A stretch of 64,000 nucleotides of DNA from JAJEFO01 sp965221845 (lineage in GTDB: Bacteria; Pseudomonadota; Alphaproteobacteria; Rhodobacterales; Rhodobacteraceae): positions 1,612,001 to 1,676,000 of the forward strand of contig OZ244919.1 in the NCBI GenBank assembly GCA_965221845.1. Reading direction: 5' to 3'. The notes under the pieces were generated by a model that saw only the letters and a program-made list of their open reading frames with translations, made no database searches and had not been told where the DNA came from. Numbering within the stretch: the first letter of the stretch is position 1; every line of letters starts with the position of its first letter. Made by a program: the position numbers and the translations under genes. Below are positions 35,401-44,877 of the stretch, piece by piece.

Positions 35401-36282
35401 GTGGCGGTACTGATTGACAGGAACACCAAGGTGATCTGCCAGGGCCTGACCGGCAGCCAGGGAACGTTCCATTCGCAGCAGGCGATCGGCTACGGCACGA
35501 AGATGGTGGGCGGCGTGACGCCCGGCAAGGGCGGCCGGGAGCATGTCGGCCTGCCGGTCTTCGACTCGGTCCACGAAGCGCGCGCGGCGACCGGCGCCGA
35601 CGCGACGGCGATCTACGTCCCGCCCCCCTTTGCCGCGGACAGCATTCTCGAGGCCATAGACGCGGGCATGGAAGTGATCGTGGCGATCACCGAGGGAATC
35701 CCCGTTCGCGACATGATGGGCGTGAAACGCGCCTTGCAGGACAGCAAGTCCGTCCTTGTCGGCCCCAACTGCCCGGGCGTGATCACGCCGGACGAATGCA
35801 AGATCGGAATCATGCCCGGCCACATACACACGAAGGGCTCGGTGGGCGTCGTGTCGCGGTCCGGCACGCTGACGTACGAGGCCGTCAAGCAGACGACGGA
35901 TGCCGGACTCGGCCAGTCCACGTGCGTCGGGATCGGCGGCGACCCGGTCAAGGGCGCCGAGCACGTCGACGTGCTGGAGTGGTTCCTGGCCGACGAGGAG
36001 ACCCGGTCGATCATGATGATCGGCGAGATCGGCGGCAGCGCCGAGGAGGACGCGGCCCGGTTCCTCAAGGACGAGGCGAAGCGGGGCCGCTCGAAGCCCG
36101 TCGCCGGGTTCATCGCGGGCAGGACAGCCCCGCCGGGTCGCCGGATGGGCCACGCAGGCGCCATCGTCGCGGGCGGCAAGGGCGGCGCGGACGACAAGAT
36201 CGAGGCCATGCGCTCTGCCGGAATCGTCGTTGCCGACAGCCCGTCCGGCCTTGGCGAGGCGATGCTGGAGGCGATCGGGTAG
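35401..36282 (+). CDS. sucD: Succinyl-CoA synthetase alpha subunit
   Basis: A 293-residue CoA-binding subunit. GLTGSQGTFHSQQAIGYGTK begins the CoA site. GPNCPGVITPDECKIGIMP, SRSGTLTYEA and GIGGDPVKG follow, and the phosphohistidine is in RRMGHAGAIV. It starts with GTG at 35401. It works with SucC upstream. Confidence 0.95.
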   Translation: MAVLIDRNTKVICQGLTGSQGTFHSQQAIGYGTKMVGGVTPGKGGREHVGLPVFDSVHEARAATGADATAIYVPPPFAADSILEAIDAGMEVIVAITEGIPVRDMMGVKRALQDSKSVLVGPNCPGVITPDECKIGIMPGHIHTKGSVGVVSRSGTLTYEAVKQTTDAGLGQSTCVGIGGDPVKGAEHVDVLEWFLADEETRSIMMIGEIGGSAEEDAARFLKDEAKRGRSKPVAGFIAGRTAPPGRRMGHAGAIVAGGKGGADDKIEAMRSAGIVVADSPSGLGEAMLEAIG

Positions 36283-36445
36283 CCATGGAGCGCGGCACGA
36301 GGTTCCCGGCCCCGCCGGGCGGCATCCCGCCTTTCCGGATGCGCCGGGCCCGTGCGGGCGGGGCGCGCGGCCCTTCTGCCCGGGCAAGGCGGGGGCAGGA
36401 CGTCAGGGTCCGCCCCGAGCTTCACGTCCGACGCGGAGGCCAGCC

Positions 36446-39409
36446 ATGACAGGGCAATCCACGAAAGACGCCTTCAGGGCGTCCAGCTTCCTCAACGGCC
36501 ACAACGCCGCATATGTCGGGCAGCTGCACGCGCGCCATGCCGGCGACCCCGCCTCGGTGGACGAAGGCTGGCGCCGGTTCTTCAGCGAGATCGGCGACGA
36601 CGGCGCGGCGGCCCGGGCCGAGGCGGCGGGGCCGAGCTGGGCGCGGCCCGACTGGCCGCCCGCCCCCGACGACGAGCTGACGGCCGCGCTCGACGGGCAA
36701 TGGGGCGATCTCGGGCCCGCCGCGCAGGAGCGGGCCGCAGGCAGGATCGCGGCCAAGGCCGCGGAAGCGGGCGCCAGGCTCTCGGACGGGCAGGTGCGCC
36801 GGGCGGTGCTCGATTCCGTCCGCGCGCTCATGCTGATCCGCGCCTACCGGATCCGCGGCCATCTCGTGGCGAACCTCGACCCGCTGGGAGCGCGCGACGA
36901 GGAACCGCACCCCGAGCTCGATCCCGCGTCCTACGGCTTCGCCGACGGCGACATGGACCGGCAGATATTCATCGACAACGTCCTCGGGCTGGAGACGGCC
37001 TCGATGCGCGAGATCGTCGCGCTCGTGAAGAGAACCTACTGCGGCACCTTCGCCCTGCAGTACATGCACATCTCCGACCCCGGGCAGGCCTCCTGGCTCA
37101 AGGAGCGGATCGAGGGCCTCGGCAAGGAGATCGCCTTCACCCGGAACGGCCGGAAGGCGATCCTGAACAAGCTCGCGGAAGCCGAGGCGTTCGAGAAGTT
37201 CCTGCACGTCAAGTACACCGGCACCAAGCGGTTCGGCCTTGACGGCGGCGAAAGCCTGATCCCCGCGATGGAGCAGGTCATCAAGCGCGGCGGCGCCCTC
37301 GGCGTCGAGGAGATCGTCATCGGCATGCCGCACAGGGGCCGGCTGAGCGTCCTCGCAAACGTGATGGGCAAGCCCCTGCGGGCGATCTTCAACGAGTTCC
37401 AGGGCGGCAGCTCCAAGCCTGACGAGGTCGACGGCTCCGGCGACGTCAAGTACCATCTCGGCGCGTCCTCGGACCGCGAGTTCGACGGCAACACCGTGCA
37501 CCTGAGCCTGACCGCGAACCCGAGCCATCTCGAAGCCGTGAATCCGGTCGTGCTCGGCAAGGCCCGCGCCAAGCAGGACCTGATCAAGGACACCGCGCGC
37601 ACGAAGGTGCTGTCCGTCCTCCTGCACGGAGACGCCGCCTTCGCCGGCCAGGGCGTCGTCGCGGAATGCTTCGGCCTCTCGGGCCTCAGGGGCCACAGGA
37701 CCGGCGGCACGATCCACATCATCGTGAACAACCAGATCGGCTTCACCACGGCGCCGCATTTCAGCCGGTCAAGCCCTTACCCCACCGACATCGCCCTGAT
37801 GGTCGAGGCGCCGATATTCCACGTCAACGGCGACGACCCGGAAGCGGTCGTCCACGCAGCACGGGTCGCGACCGAGTTCCGCCAGAAGTTCGGCAAGGAC
37901 GTGGTGATCGACATGTTCTGCTACCGCCGCTTCGGGCACAACGAAGGCGACGAGCCGATGTTCACCAACCCGGTCATGTACAGGCGCATCAAGGGCCACA
38001 GGACGACGCTTTCGCTGTACGCGGACCGCCTCGTGCAGGACGGCCTGATTCCCGATGGCGAGATCGAGGGCATGAAGGCGACCCTCCAGACGCGCCTGAA
38101 CAAGGAGTTCGAGGCCGGCAAGGCCTACCGGCCGAACAAGGCCGACTGGCTGGACGGGCGCTGGAGCCATCTCAACAGGGAGGGCAAGCGATATCAGCGC
38201 GGGAAGACCGCGATCGCGAAGTCCGCGATGGCGGAGATCGGGCGCGCCCTGACAACGGTGCCGGAGGACTTCCCCCTTCACCGGACGGTGGACCGCCTGC
38301 TGGACGCCAGGCGCGAGATGTTCAGGACCGGCAAGGACCTCGACTGGGCCACGGGGGAGGCGCTGGCCTTCGGCTCGCTGCTGACGGAGGGCTTTCCGGT
38401 CCGGCTTTCGGGCCAGGATTCGGCGCGCGGCACGTTCAGCCAGCGCCATTCGGGATTCGTCAGCCAGGAGTCCGAGGAAAGGTACTACCCGCTGAACAAC
38501 ATCCGCGAAGGACAGGCCCAGTACGAGGTGATCGACTCGATGCTCTCGGAATACGCCGTCTGCGGGTTCGAATACGGCTACTCGCTTGCCGAGCCGAATT
38601 CGCTGGTGCTCTGGGAAGCGCAGTTCGGCGACTTCGCCAACGGCGCGCAGATCATGTTCGACCAGTTCGTCTCTTCCGGCGAGAGGAAGTGGCTGAGGAT
38701 GAGCGGCCTCGTGCTGCTGCTGCCCCACGGCTTCGAGGGCCAGGGCCCGGAGCATTCCAGCGCCCGGCTCGAACGGTTCCTGCAGATGAGCGCCGAGGAC
38801 AACTGGATCGTCGCCAACTGCACCACGCCGGCCAACTACTTCCACATCCTCCGGCGCCAGATGCACCGCTCCTTCCGCAAGCCGCTCGTGCTGATGACGC
38901 CGAAGTCGCTCCTGCGGCACAAGCTGGCCGTCAGCGACAGCGCGGACTTCCTGACCGGATCGAGCTTCCACCGCGTGCTCTGGGATGACGCCGAAGCCGG
39001 CCGCTCCGACACGACGCTCGTGCCGGACAAGAGGATCCGGCGTGTCGTGATGTGTTCCGGCAAGGTCTATTTCGATCTCCTCGGGGAGCGCGATTCGCGC
39101 GGCATCGACGACATCTACCTCCTGCGCATCGAGCAGTTCTATCCGTTCCCCGCCCAGGCGACCGTCAAGGAGCTGAAGCGGTTTCCGAACGCGGACTTCG
39201 TCTGGTGCCAGGAGGAGCCAAAGAACCAGGGCGCATGGACCTTCATGGAGCCGAACATCGAATGGGTGCTGACACGCATCGACTCTGAGATCACAAGGCC
39301 GAAATACGTCGGCCGCGCCAGCAGCGCGGCAACGGCGACGGGCCTTGCATCCTCTCACAAGTCGCAACAACAGGCGCTCGTGAACGAGGCGCTGACGCTG
39401 GGAGGCTAA
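36446..39409 (+). CDS. sucA: 2-oxoglutarate dehydrogenase E1 component
   Basis: A 987-residue thiamine-diphosphate-dependent decarboxylase of the 2-oxoglutarate dehydrogenase complex. The N terminus SSFLNGHNAAYVGQLHARHA fits the family. Catalytic blocks: IGMPHRGRLSVLANV, SLTANPSHLEAVNPVV, HGDAAFAGQGVVAE, INNQIGFTT-like VNNQIGFTTAPHFSRS, and the ThDP motif NGDDPEAVVHAARVATEFRQ ending in CYRRFGHNEGDEP. GGAGG precedes ATG 36446. Four bases separate it from sucB. Confidence 0.96.
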   Translation: MTGQSTKDAFRASSFLNGHNAAYVGQLHARHAGDPASVDEGWRRFFSEIGDDGAAARAEAAGPSWARPDWPPAPDDELTAALDGQWGDLGPAAQERAAGRIAAKAAEAGARLSDGQVRRAVLDSVRALMLIRAYRIRGHLVANLDPLGARDEEPHPELDPASYGFADGDMDRQIFIDNVLGLETASMREIVALVKRTYCGTFALQYMHISDPGQASWLKERIEGLGKEIAFTRNGRKAILNKLAEAEAFEKFLHVKYTGTKRFGLDGGESLIPAMEQVIKRGGALGVEEIVIGMPHRGRLSVLANVMGKPLRAIFNEFQGGSSKPDEVDGSGDVKYHLGASSDREFDGNTVHLSLTANPSHLEAVNPVVLGKARAKQDLIKDTARTKVLSVLLHGDAAFAGQGVVAECFGLSGLRGHRTGGTIHIIVNNQIGFTTAPHFSRSSPYPTDIALMVEAPIFHVNGDDPEAVVHAARVATEFRQKFGKDVVIDMFCYRRFGHNEGDEPMFTNPVMYRRIKGHRTTLSLYADRLVQDGLIPDGEIEGMKATLQTRLNKEFEAGKAYRPNKADWLDGRWSHLNREGKRYQRGKTAIAKSAMAEIGRALTTVPEDFPLHRTVDRLLDARREMFRTGKDLDWATGEALAFGSLLTEGFPVRLSGQDSARGTFSQRHSGFVSQESEERYYPLNNIREGQAQYEVIDSMLSEYAVCGFEYGYSLAEPNSLVLWEAQFGDFANGAQIMFDQFVSSGERKWLRMSGLVLLLPHGFEGQGPEHSSARLERFLQMSAEDNWIVANCTTPANYFHILRRQMHRSFRKPLVLMTPKSLLRHKLAVSDSADFLTGSSFHRVLWDDAEAGRSDTTLVPDKRIRRVVMCSGKVYFDLLGERDSRGIDDIYLLRIEQFYPFPAQATVKELKRFPNADFVWCQEEPKNQGAWTFMEPNIEWVLTRIDSEITRPKYVGRASSAATATGLASSHKSQQQALVNEALTLGG

Positions 39410-39413
39410 GATC

Positions 39414-40886
39414 ATGTCAACTGAAGTCCGCGTGCCCGCCCTGGGCGAGAGCGTGACCGAGGCCACCGTCGCAACGTGGTTCAAGCAGCCGGGCGCTACG
39501 GTGTCGGTCGACGAGATGCTCTGCGAGCTGGAGACCGACAAGGTGACCGTCGAGGTGCCGTCGCCGGCAACGGGCACGCTGGCCGAGATCGCCGCGCCGG
39601 AAGGCGCGGCGGTGGCGCCGGGCGCGCTGCTTGCGACCCTGGACGCGGCCGGTGGCGCGGCGCCGCCCGCGCCGGCGGGTCCAGGCGCGGCGGCGGCGGG
39701 CGAAGGCGCGACGGACGGGCGACCGTCCGTCGACGTCATGGTGCCGGCGCTTGGCGAAAGCGTGACCGAGGCGACGGTGTCGACCTGGTTCAAGTCGGCC
39801 GGGGACGCGGTCGCCGCCGACGAGATGCTCTGCGAGATGGAGACCGACAAGGTCTCGGTCGACGTTCCCGCCCCGGTGACGGGAATCCTGGCGAAAATCC
39901 TCAAGCGCGAGGGCGAAACCGTCGAGGCCGGCGGAACGCTCGCCGTGATGGCGCCCGGAGGGCCGGGCGCCGCCGGGCCCGAGGGAACGGAACCCGAAGC
40001 GGCCCCGGCGACGGAACGGGACGTCGAGGACGCCCCCTCCGCCAGGAAGATGATGGCCGAGGCGGGCCTGTCGGCCGGCCTGGTCTCCGGCACCGGACGG
40101 GACGGACGGGTGATGAAGGAGGACGTGCTCAAGGCACTCTCCGCGCCGGCCCGGGAGGCGCGGGCACCTGTCGCGGTCGAGGACACGGCGCGGGAAGAGC
40201 GGGTCAAGATGACCCGCCTGCGCCAGACGATCGCGCGAAGGCTGAAGGATGCCCAGAACACTGCCGCCATGCTGACCACCTACAACGAGGCGGACATGTC
40301 GGCGGTGATGGGGATCCGGCAGGAGTACAAGGATCTCTTCGAAAGGAAGCACGGCGTGAAGCTCGGCTTCATGTCCTTCTTCGCCAAGGCCTGCTGCCAC
40401 GCTCTGGCGGAGGTTCCTGAAGTCAATGCGGAGGTCGACGGCACCGACGTCGTCTACAGGCGTTTCGTGCACATGGGCATCGCCGTCGGCACGCCTGCCG
40501 GCCTCGTCGTGCCGGTCGTGCGCGACGCCGACAGCATGAGCTTTGCCGGCCTCGAGAAGCGGATCAGCGAGCTTGGCGCGCGCGCGCGCGACGGCAGGCT
40601 CTCGATGGCCGAGATGCAGGGCGGAACCTTCACGATGTCGAACGGCGGCGTCTACGGCTCGCTCATGAGCTCGCCGATCCTGAACCCGCCGCAATCGGGC
40701 ATCCTCGGCATGCACAAGATCCAGGAACGCCCTGTCGCGGTGGGGGGCGAGGTCGTCATCCGCCCGATGATGTATCTCGCCCTGTCCTACGATCACCGGA
40801 TCGTGGACGGAAAGGGCGCTGTCACGTTCCTCGTGCGCGTGAAGGAGGCGCTTGAGGATCCGCGGCGCCTCCTGATGGACCTTTGA
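39414..40886 (+). CDS. sucB: Dihydrolipoyllysine succinyltransferase (E2) with two lipoyl domains
   Basis: 490 residues. Two tandem lipoyl domains are visible. The lipoylated lysines are expected in ETDKVTVEV (K43) and ETDKVSVDV (K146), each preceded by VPALGESVTEATV. An Ala/Pro-rich linker separates them, then a peripheral subunit-binding domain (SARKMMAEAG...GTGRDGRVMKEDV) and the catalytic domain ending SYDHRIVDGKGAVTFLV with the active-site His. E. coli SucB has one lipoyl domain; two-domain versions are found in Rhodobacterales as I recall. GGAGG precedes ATG 39414. Confidence 0.95.
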   Translation: MSTEVRVPALGESVTEATVATWFKQPGATVSVDEMLCELETDKVTVEVPSPATGTLAEIAAPEGAAVAPGALLATLDAAGGAAPPAPAGPGAAAAGEGATDGRPSVDVMVPALGESVTEATVSTWFKSAGDAVAADEMLCEMETDKVSVDVPAPVTGILAKILKREGETVEAGGTLAVMAPGGPGAAGPEGTEPEAAPATERDVEDAPSARKMMAEAGLSAGLVSGTGRDGRVMKEDVLKALSAPAREARAPVAVEDTAREERVKMTRLRQTIARRLKDAQNTAAMLTTYNEADMSAVMGIRQEYKDLFERKHGVKLGFMSFFAKACCHALAEVPEVNAEVDGTDVVYRRFVHMGIAVGTPAGLVVPVVRDADSMSFAGLEKRISELGARARDGRLSMAEMQGGTFTMSNGGVYGSLMSSPILNPPQSGILGMHKIQERPVAVGGEVVIRPMMYLALSYDHRIVDGKGAVTFLVRVKEALEDPRRLLMDL

Positions 40887-40961
40887 CCAGGCCGGCCGCC
40901 CGAACGCATGGAACGCCCTCAGCGGCGGTGCCGGGGCGGCGCCCAGAGAAGGGAACCTGAC

Positions 40962-42350
40962 ATGGCCAGTTATGACGTCATCGTGATAGGCGGCGGACCG
41001 GGCGGATACGTCTGCGCCATCCGCTGCGCGCAGCTCGGGCTCAGGACCGCATGCGTCGAGGGCAGGGAAACGCTGGGAGGCACGTGCCTGAACGTCGGGT
41101 GCATCCCGTCGAAGGCGCTGCTTCACGCCACCGGACTCCTGCACGAGGCCGAGGAGAATTTCGGCAGGATGGGCCTGAAGACGTCGAAGCCGGGCGTCGA
41201 CTGGAAGGCGATGCAGGCCTACAAGCAGGACACGATCGGCGCGAACACCAAGGGAATAGAGTTCCTGTTCCGGAAAAACGGGGTCGACTGGCTGAAGGGC
41301 TGGGCGGGCATTCCCGAGGCCGGCAAGGTCAAGGTGGGCAAGGCCGTCCACGACGCGGGCGACATCGTCATCGCGACGGGGTCGGAGGCATCCTCCCTGC
41401 CCGGCGTGGACATCGACGAGAAGGTCGTCGTGACATCGACCGGCGCGCTGGAACTGCAGAGGATCCCGAAGAAGATGGTCGTGATCGGCGCAGGCGTGAT
41501 CGGCCTGGAGCTTGGCTCGGTCTACAACAGGCTGGGCACGGAGGTGACGGTGGTGGAATTCCTGGACGCCGTCACGCCCGGGATGGACGGCGAGATCAGG
41601 AAGACGTTCCAGAGAACCCTGGAGAGGCAGGGCCTCGCCTTCGTCATGGGCGCCGCCGTGGAGGCGGTCGAGGCGACGAAGGCCAGGGCGAAGGTGACCT
41701 GCCGGCTGCGCAAGGACGACGGCGAGCGCGTGCTCGGCGCCGATGTCGTCCTGGTCGCGACCGGACGAAGGCCCTTCACCAAGGGCCTCGGGCTCGACGC
41801 TCTCGGAATCGGGACCGCGGAGCGCGGCCGGATCCGGACCGACGGGAACGGACGGACCGGCGTCGACGGCATCTGGGCGATCGGCGACGCCACGGACGGC
41901 CCCATGCTGGCGCACAAGGCGGAGGACGAGGGCATGGCGGTGGCGGAATGCATCGCGGGACAGGCGGGCCGGGCGGGCCACGACGTCATCCCCTCCGTGA
42001 TATACACGCATCCGGAAGTCGCGGGCGTCGGCCAGACCGAAGAGCAGCTCAAGGAGGCAGGGCGGCCGTTCAAGGTCGGCAAGTTCCCCTTCATGGGCAA
42101 CGGGCGCGCGAAGGCGAGCTTCGCCGCGGACGGGTTCGCGAAGCTTCTCGCGGACAGCGAGACCGACCGGATCCTCGGCGCACATATCATCGGGCCGATG
42201 GCCGGGGACCTGATCCACGAAATCTGCGTCGCGATGGAGTTCGGCGCGGCGGCAGAGGACGTGGCGCGCACCTGCCATGCGCACCCGACCTTCTCCGAAG
42301 CGGTCAGGGAGGCCGCGCTGGCCTGCGGCGACGGGCCCATTCACATCTGA
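40962..42350 (+). CDS. lpd: Dihydrolipoyl dehydrogenase (E3)
   Basis: A 462-residue flavoprotein. The FAD motif GGGPGGY is at residues 10-16. The redox disulfide is in GGTCLNVGCIPSK (C42/C47). The NAD site is GAGVIGLELGSV. The catalytic His-Glu pair is in HAHPTFSEAV near the C terminus. It is preceded by GGGAA and starts at ATG 40962. It completes the 2-oxoglutarate dehydrogenase genes and probably serves pyruvate dehydrogenase and glycine cleavage too. Confidence 0.95.
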   Translation: MASYDVIVIGGGPGGYVCAIRCAQLGLRTACVEGRETLGGTCLNVGCIPSKALLHATGLLHEAEENFGRMGLKTSKPGVDWKAMQAYKQDTIGANTKGIEFLFRKNGVDWLKGWAGIPEAGKVKVGKAVHDAGDIVIATGSEASSLPGVDIDEKVVVTSTGALELQRIPKKMVVIGAGVIGLELGSVYNRLGTEVTVVEFLDAVTPGMDGEIRKTFQRTLERQGLAFVMGAAVEAVEATKARAKVTCRLRKDDGERVLGADVVLVATGRRPFTKGLGLDALGIGTAERGRIRTDGNGRTGVDGIWAIGDATDGPMLAHKAEDEGMAVAECIAGQAGRAGHDVIPSVIYTHPEVAGVGQTEEQLKEAGRPFKVGKFPFMGNGRAKASFAADGFAKLLADSETDRILGAHIIGPMAGDLIHEICVAMEFGAAAEDVARTCHAHPTFSEAVREAALACGDGPIHI

Positions 42351-42416
42351 GACCGGCGCGTCCCGGCAGGCACGGGCAGTTACCGTCCCGGGGAGCGCGC
42401 GGGCGCCCGGCCGGAC

Positions 42417-44675
42417 CTAGCTCACGGCGGTCCTGAGCCAGTCCATGACAGTGCCCCTGACCGACTCCGCGCCGCTGTCCCGCGCCCGGTCGATCACCTC
42501 GCGCGCCTCGGAGAGATCGACGCGCCGGATCAGGTGCTTGACCGGCCCGATCGAGGCCGGACGCATCGACAGCGACCGCAGCCCCATGGCGGCAAGGCAT
42601 ATCGCGTCGACCGGGCGGCCGGCATCCTCGCCGCAGAAGCTTGCCGGCGTGGCCGTGTCCTCGCAGCGGCGCAGGATGTGCTCGATGAAGCTCAGGTAGC
42701 TGACGTTGAGCGAGTCGTAGCGCCTGCGCACGCGCTCGTTCTCGCGATCAGCCGCAAAGAAGAACTGCTTGAGGTCGTTGCCGCCGATCGAGATGAAGTC
42801 CGCGGCCTCGAAGAGCCTGCGCGGCGCGAAGGCGAGGGACGGCGTCTCCAGCATCGCGCCGACCTCGAGCCGTTCGGGCAGCGCATGGCCAAGCTTCCGT
42901 TCGCGCTCGACCTCGTCGAGAAGATGCTGCCGCGCCTCCATGAATTCCTCGAGTTGCGCGATGAAGGGGAACATTATCGTCAAGGGCCGGCCGGCCGCGG
43001 CGCGGACCAGGGCCTGAAGCTGCATCCGCATGACGCCCTTCCTGTCGAGCGCGACCCTGATCGCCCGCCAGCCAAGCGCCGGATTCGGCTCGTCCTCGCG
43101 TTTCATGTAGGGCAGCATCTTGTCGGAACCGATGTCCAGCGTGCGAAACACGACGCGCCTGCCCCCCGCCGAGTCCAGAACGCGGGAATAGACGCCGGCA
43201 AGCTCGGCGCGCTGGGGGACGCTTGAGCGCGCAAGGAACTGGAGCTCCGTCCGAAAGAGCCCCACGCCCTCCGCTCCCGAGCCCTTGAGCGACGGCAGTT
43301 CGGCGATCAGGCCGGCGTTCATGTAGAGCGAGACCCGTGTTCCGTCCCTGGACTCCGCGGGAAGCTTCCTGAGGTCCGCGTAGCGCTCCTGCGCCTTCGC
43401 CCGCATCGCAGCCTTGTCACGGAACGCCGAAATCACGGACTCGTCGGGCCGGAGATGAACGAGGCCCTGGTCCCCGTCGATCATCACGTGGTCGCCGTTC
43501 AGCGCTTCCAGGGTGATGTCGCGGCCTGCATGAACGATCAGGGGAATCGCCCAGGCCCGCGCAATGACTGCCGCATGGCTGCCGACCGAGCCCTGTTCAA
43601 GCACGATGCCTTTCAGCCTGCCTCGCCCGTAGTCGAGCAGTTCGGCCGGCCCGATGCTGCGCGCCACGAGCACCGCGTCGTCCGGCATCTGGGCCGCCGG
43701 ATCGCCCCCCTGTCCGGTCAGGATGCGCAGGAGCCGGTTCGAGAGGTCGTCGAGATCCTGCAGCCGCTCGCGAAGATAGGCGTCGGGAGACCGGCCCAGG
43801 CGCCCCCGGGCAGCGGACTGCTCCTTTTCGACGGCCGCTTCGGCGGAAAGCCCGGCGGCGATGTCGGCCTCCATGCGCTTCAGCCACGACCGCGAGTTGG
43901 CGAAGAGCCGGTACGCCTCCAGCACCTCGGCCTGGTCCTTGTCCGCGGTGTCCTGGCCGACGGATTCCAGCATGTCGTCGACGGACACGCGCAGCCTGTC
44001 AACGGCCTCGCGAAGCCGTCCGGTCTCCCGTTCGGGGTCGTCGGCGACGGGGCTGGTGACCACGACGCGCGGCTCGTGCAGGCAGACATGCCCCTCGGCA
44101 ACGCCTTCCTGCCCGACCTGGCCCCGGAACTGCATGGGCCTCGTGTGAAGCGCGCGAAGCGCCTCGCCTTCGCCGACGAACGCGCCGAGCTCCGTCATTT
44201 CCGCGAGGACCATCGCCACGACCTCGAGCGCGTACACCTCGTCGTCGGAAAACGCCCGCGCCTCCCGGGACTGGACCACGAGAACGCCCAGGCGGTCCCC
44301 GAGACGCTGGATCGGCACGCCGCAGAAGGAGGAAAAGACCTCTTCCCCGGTCTCGGGCATGAAGCGGAAACCCTTGGCGGAGGGCGCGTCGGCCGCGTTG
44401 ACGACGACGCCGTCGCGGGCCACGCGGCCGACGAGGCCTTCGCCAAGCCGCATCCGGGTCTTGTGGACCGCGTCCTTCCTGAGGCCGATGGAAGCGCAGA
44501 GCTCGAGCGTGTCGGAGTCGAGAAACAGGTAGATCGAGCAGACTTCCGACTGCATTTCCTCGGAAATTATGCTGGTGACATGATCGAGCCGCGCCTGTCC
44601 GGCACCGTCCTCGGCAAGGGAATCCCGCAGGCGGCGCAAGAGCTTGCGGCTTCCGGTCTCGGACTGCTGCACCAT
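42417..44675 (-). CDS. ptsP: Phosphoenolpyruvate-protein phosphotransferase PtsP (EI-Ntr)
   Basis: 752 residues. An N-terminal GAF domain (residues ~20-160: IISEEMQSEVCSIYL, GLVGRVARDGVVVNAADA) is followed by the EI domains. The phosphorylated histidine is in GSVGSHAAVIARAWAIP. The PEP site includes GVGLFRTELQFL, MLPYMKREDEPNPALGWR and IGGNDLKQFFFAADREN. It is the first enzyme of the nitrogen-type regulatory phosphorelay, with PtsO and PtsN encoded elsewhere. I chose ATG 44675 (MVQQSETGSRK); the upstream part of the frame has no family match. It lies 200 bases downstream of lysC, same direction. Confidence 0.93.
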   Translation of the reverse strand: MVQQSETGSRKLLRRLRDSLAEDGAGQARLDHVTSIISEEMQSEVCSIYLFLDSDTLELCASIGLRKDAVHKTRMRLGEGLVGRVARDGVVVNAADAPSAKGFRFMPETGEEVFSSFCGVPIQRLGDRLGVLVVQSREARAFSDDEVYALEVVAMVLAEMTELGAFVGEGEALRALHTRPMQFRGQVGQEGVAEGHVCLHEPRVVVTSPVADDPERETGRLREAVDRLRVSVDDMLESVGQDTADKDQAEVLEAYRLFANSRSWLKRMEADIAAGLSAEAAVEKEQSAARGRLGRSPDAYLRERLQDLDDLSNRLLRILTGQGGDPAAQMPDDAVLVARSIGPAELLDYGRGRLKGIVLEQGSVGSHAAVIARAWAIPLIVHAGRDITLEALNGDHVMIDGDQGLVHLRPDESVISAFRDKAAMRAKAQERYADLRKLPAESRDGTRVSLYMNAGLIAELPSLKGSGAEGVGLFRTELQFLARSSVPQRAELAGVYSRVLDSAGGRRVVFRTLDIGSDKMLPYMKREDEPNPALGWRAIRVALDRKGVMRMQLQALVRAAAGRPLTIMFPFIAQLEEFMEARQHLLDEVERERKLGHALPERLEVGAMLETPSLAFAPRRLFEAADFISIGGNDLKQFFFAADRENERVRRRYDSLNVSYLSFIEHILRRCEDTATPASFCGEDAGRPVDAICLAAMGLRSLSMRPASIGPVKHLIRRVDLSEAREVIDRARDSGAESVRGTVMDWLRTAVS

Positions 44676-44877
44676 GAAGTCGCCTTCGCCCCGCCGTGGC
44701 GGCATCGCCGCCGCCACGGCCGAGTAGACCACAGTTGCAGGGCAAGAAAAACGGCAAATGCAGATCGCGGGCGTGAACGGGCTGCGCCGCCCGGCCCGGC
44801 GTCACGGCGCGCGCGGGCGCTCCGGGGGGAATCCGGGGTTCGGCCTGCAGTCCCGCACGTCCGGTCCCGGGGCCGGT

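Noticed and set aside
37769..40279. An 836-residue minus-strand frame over sucA/sucB
   Set aside because: Antisense shadow; both sense genes are unmistakable.
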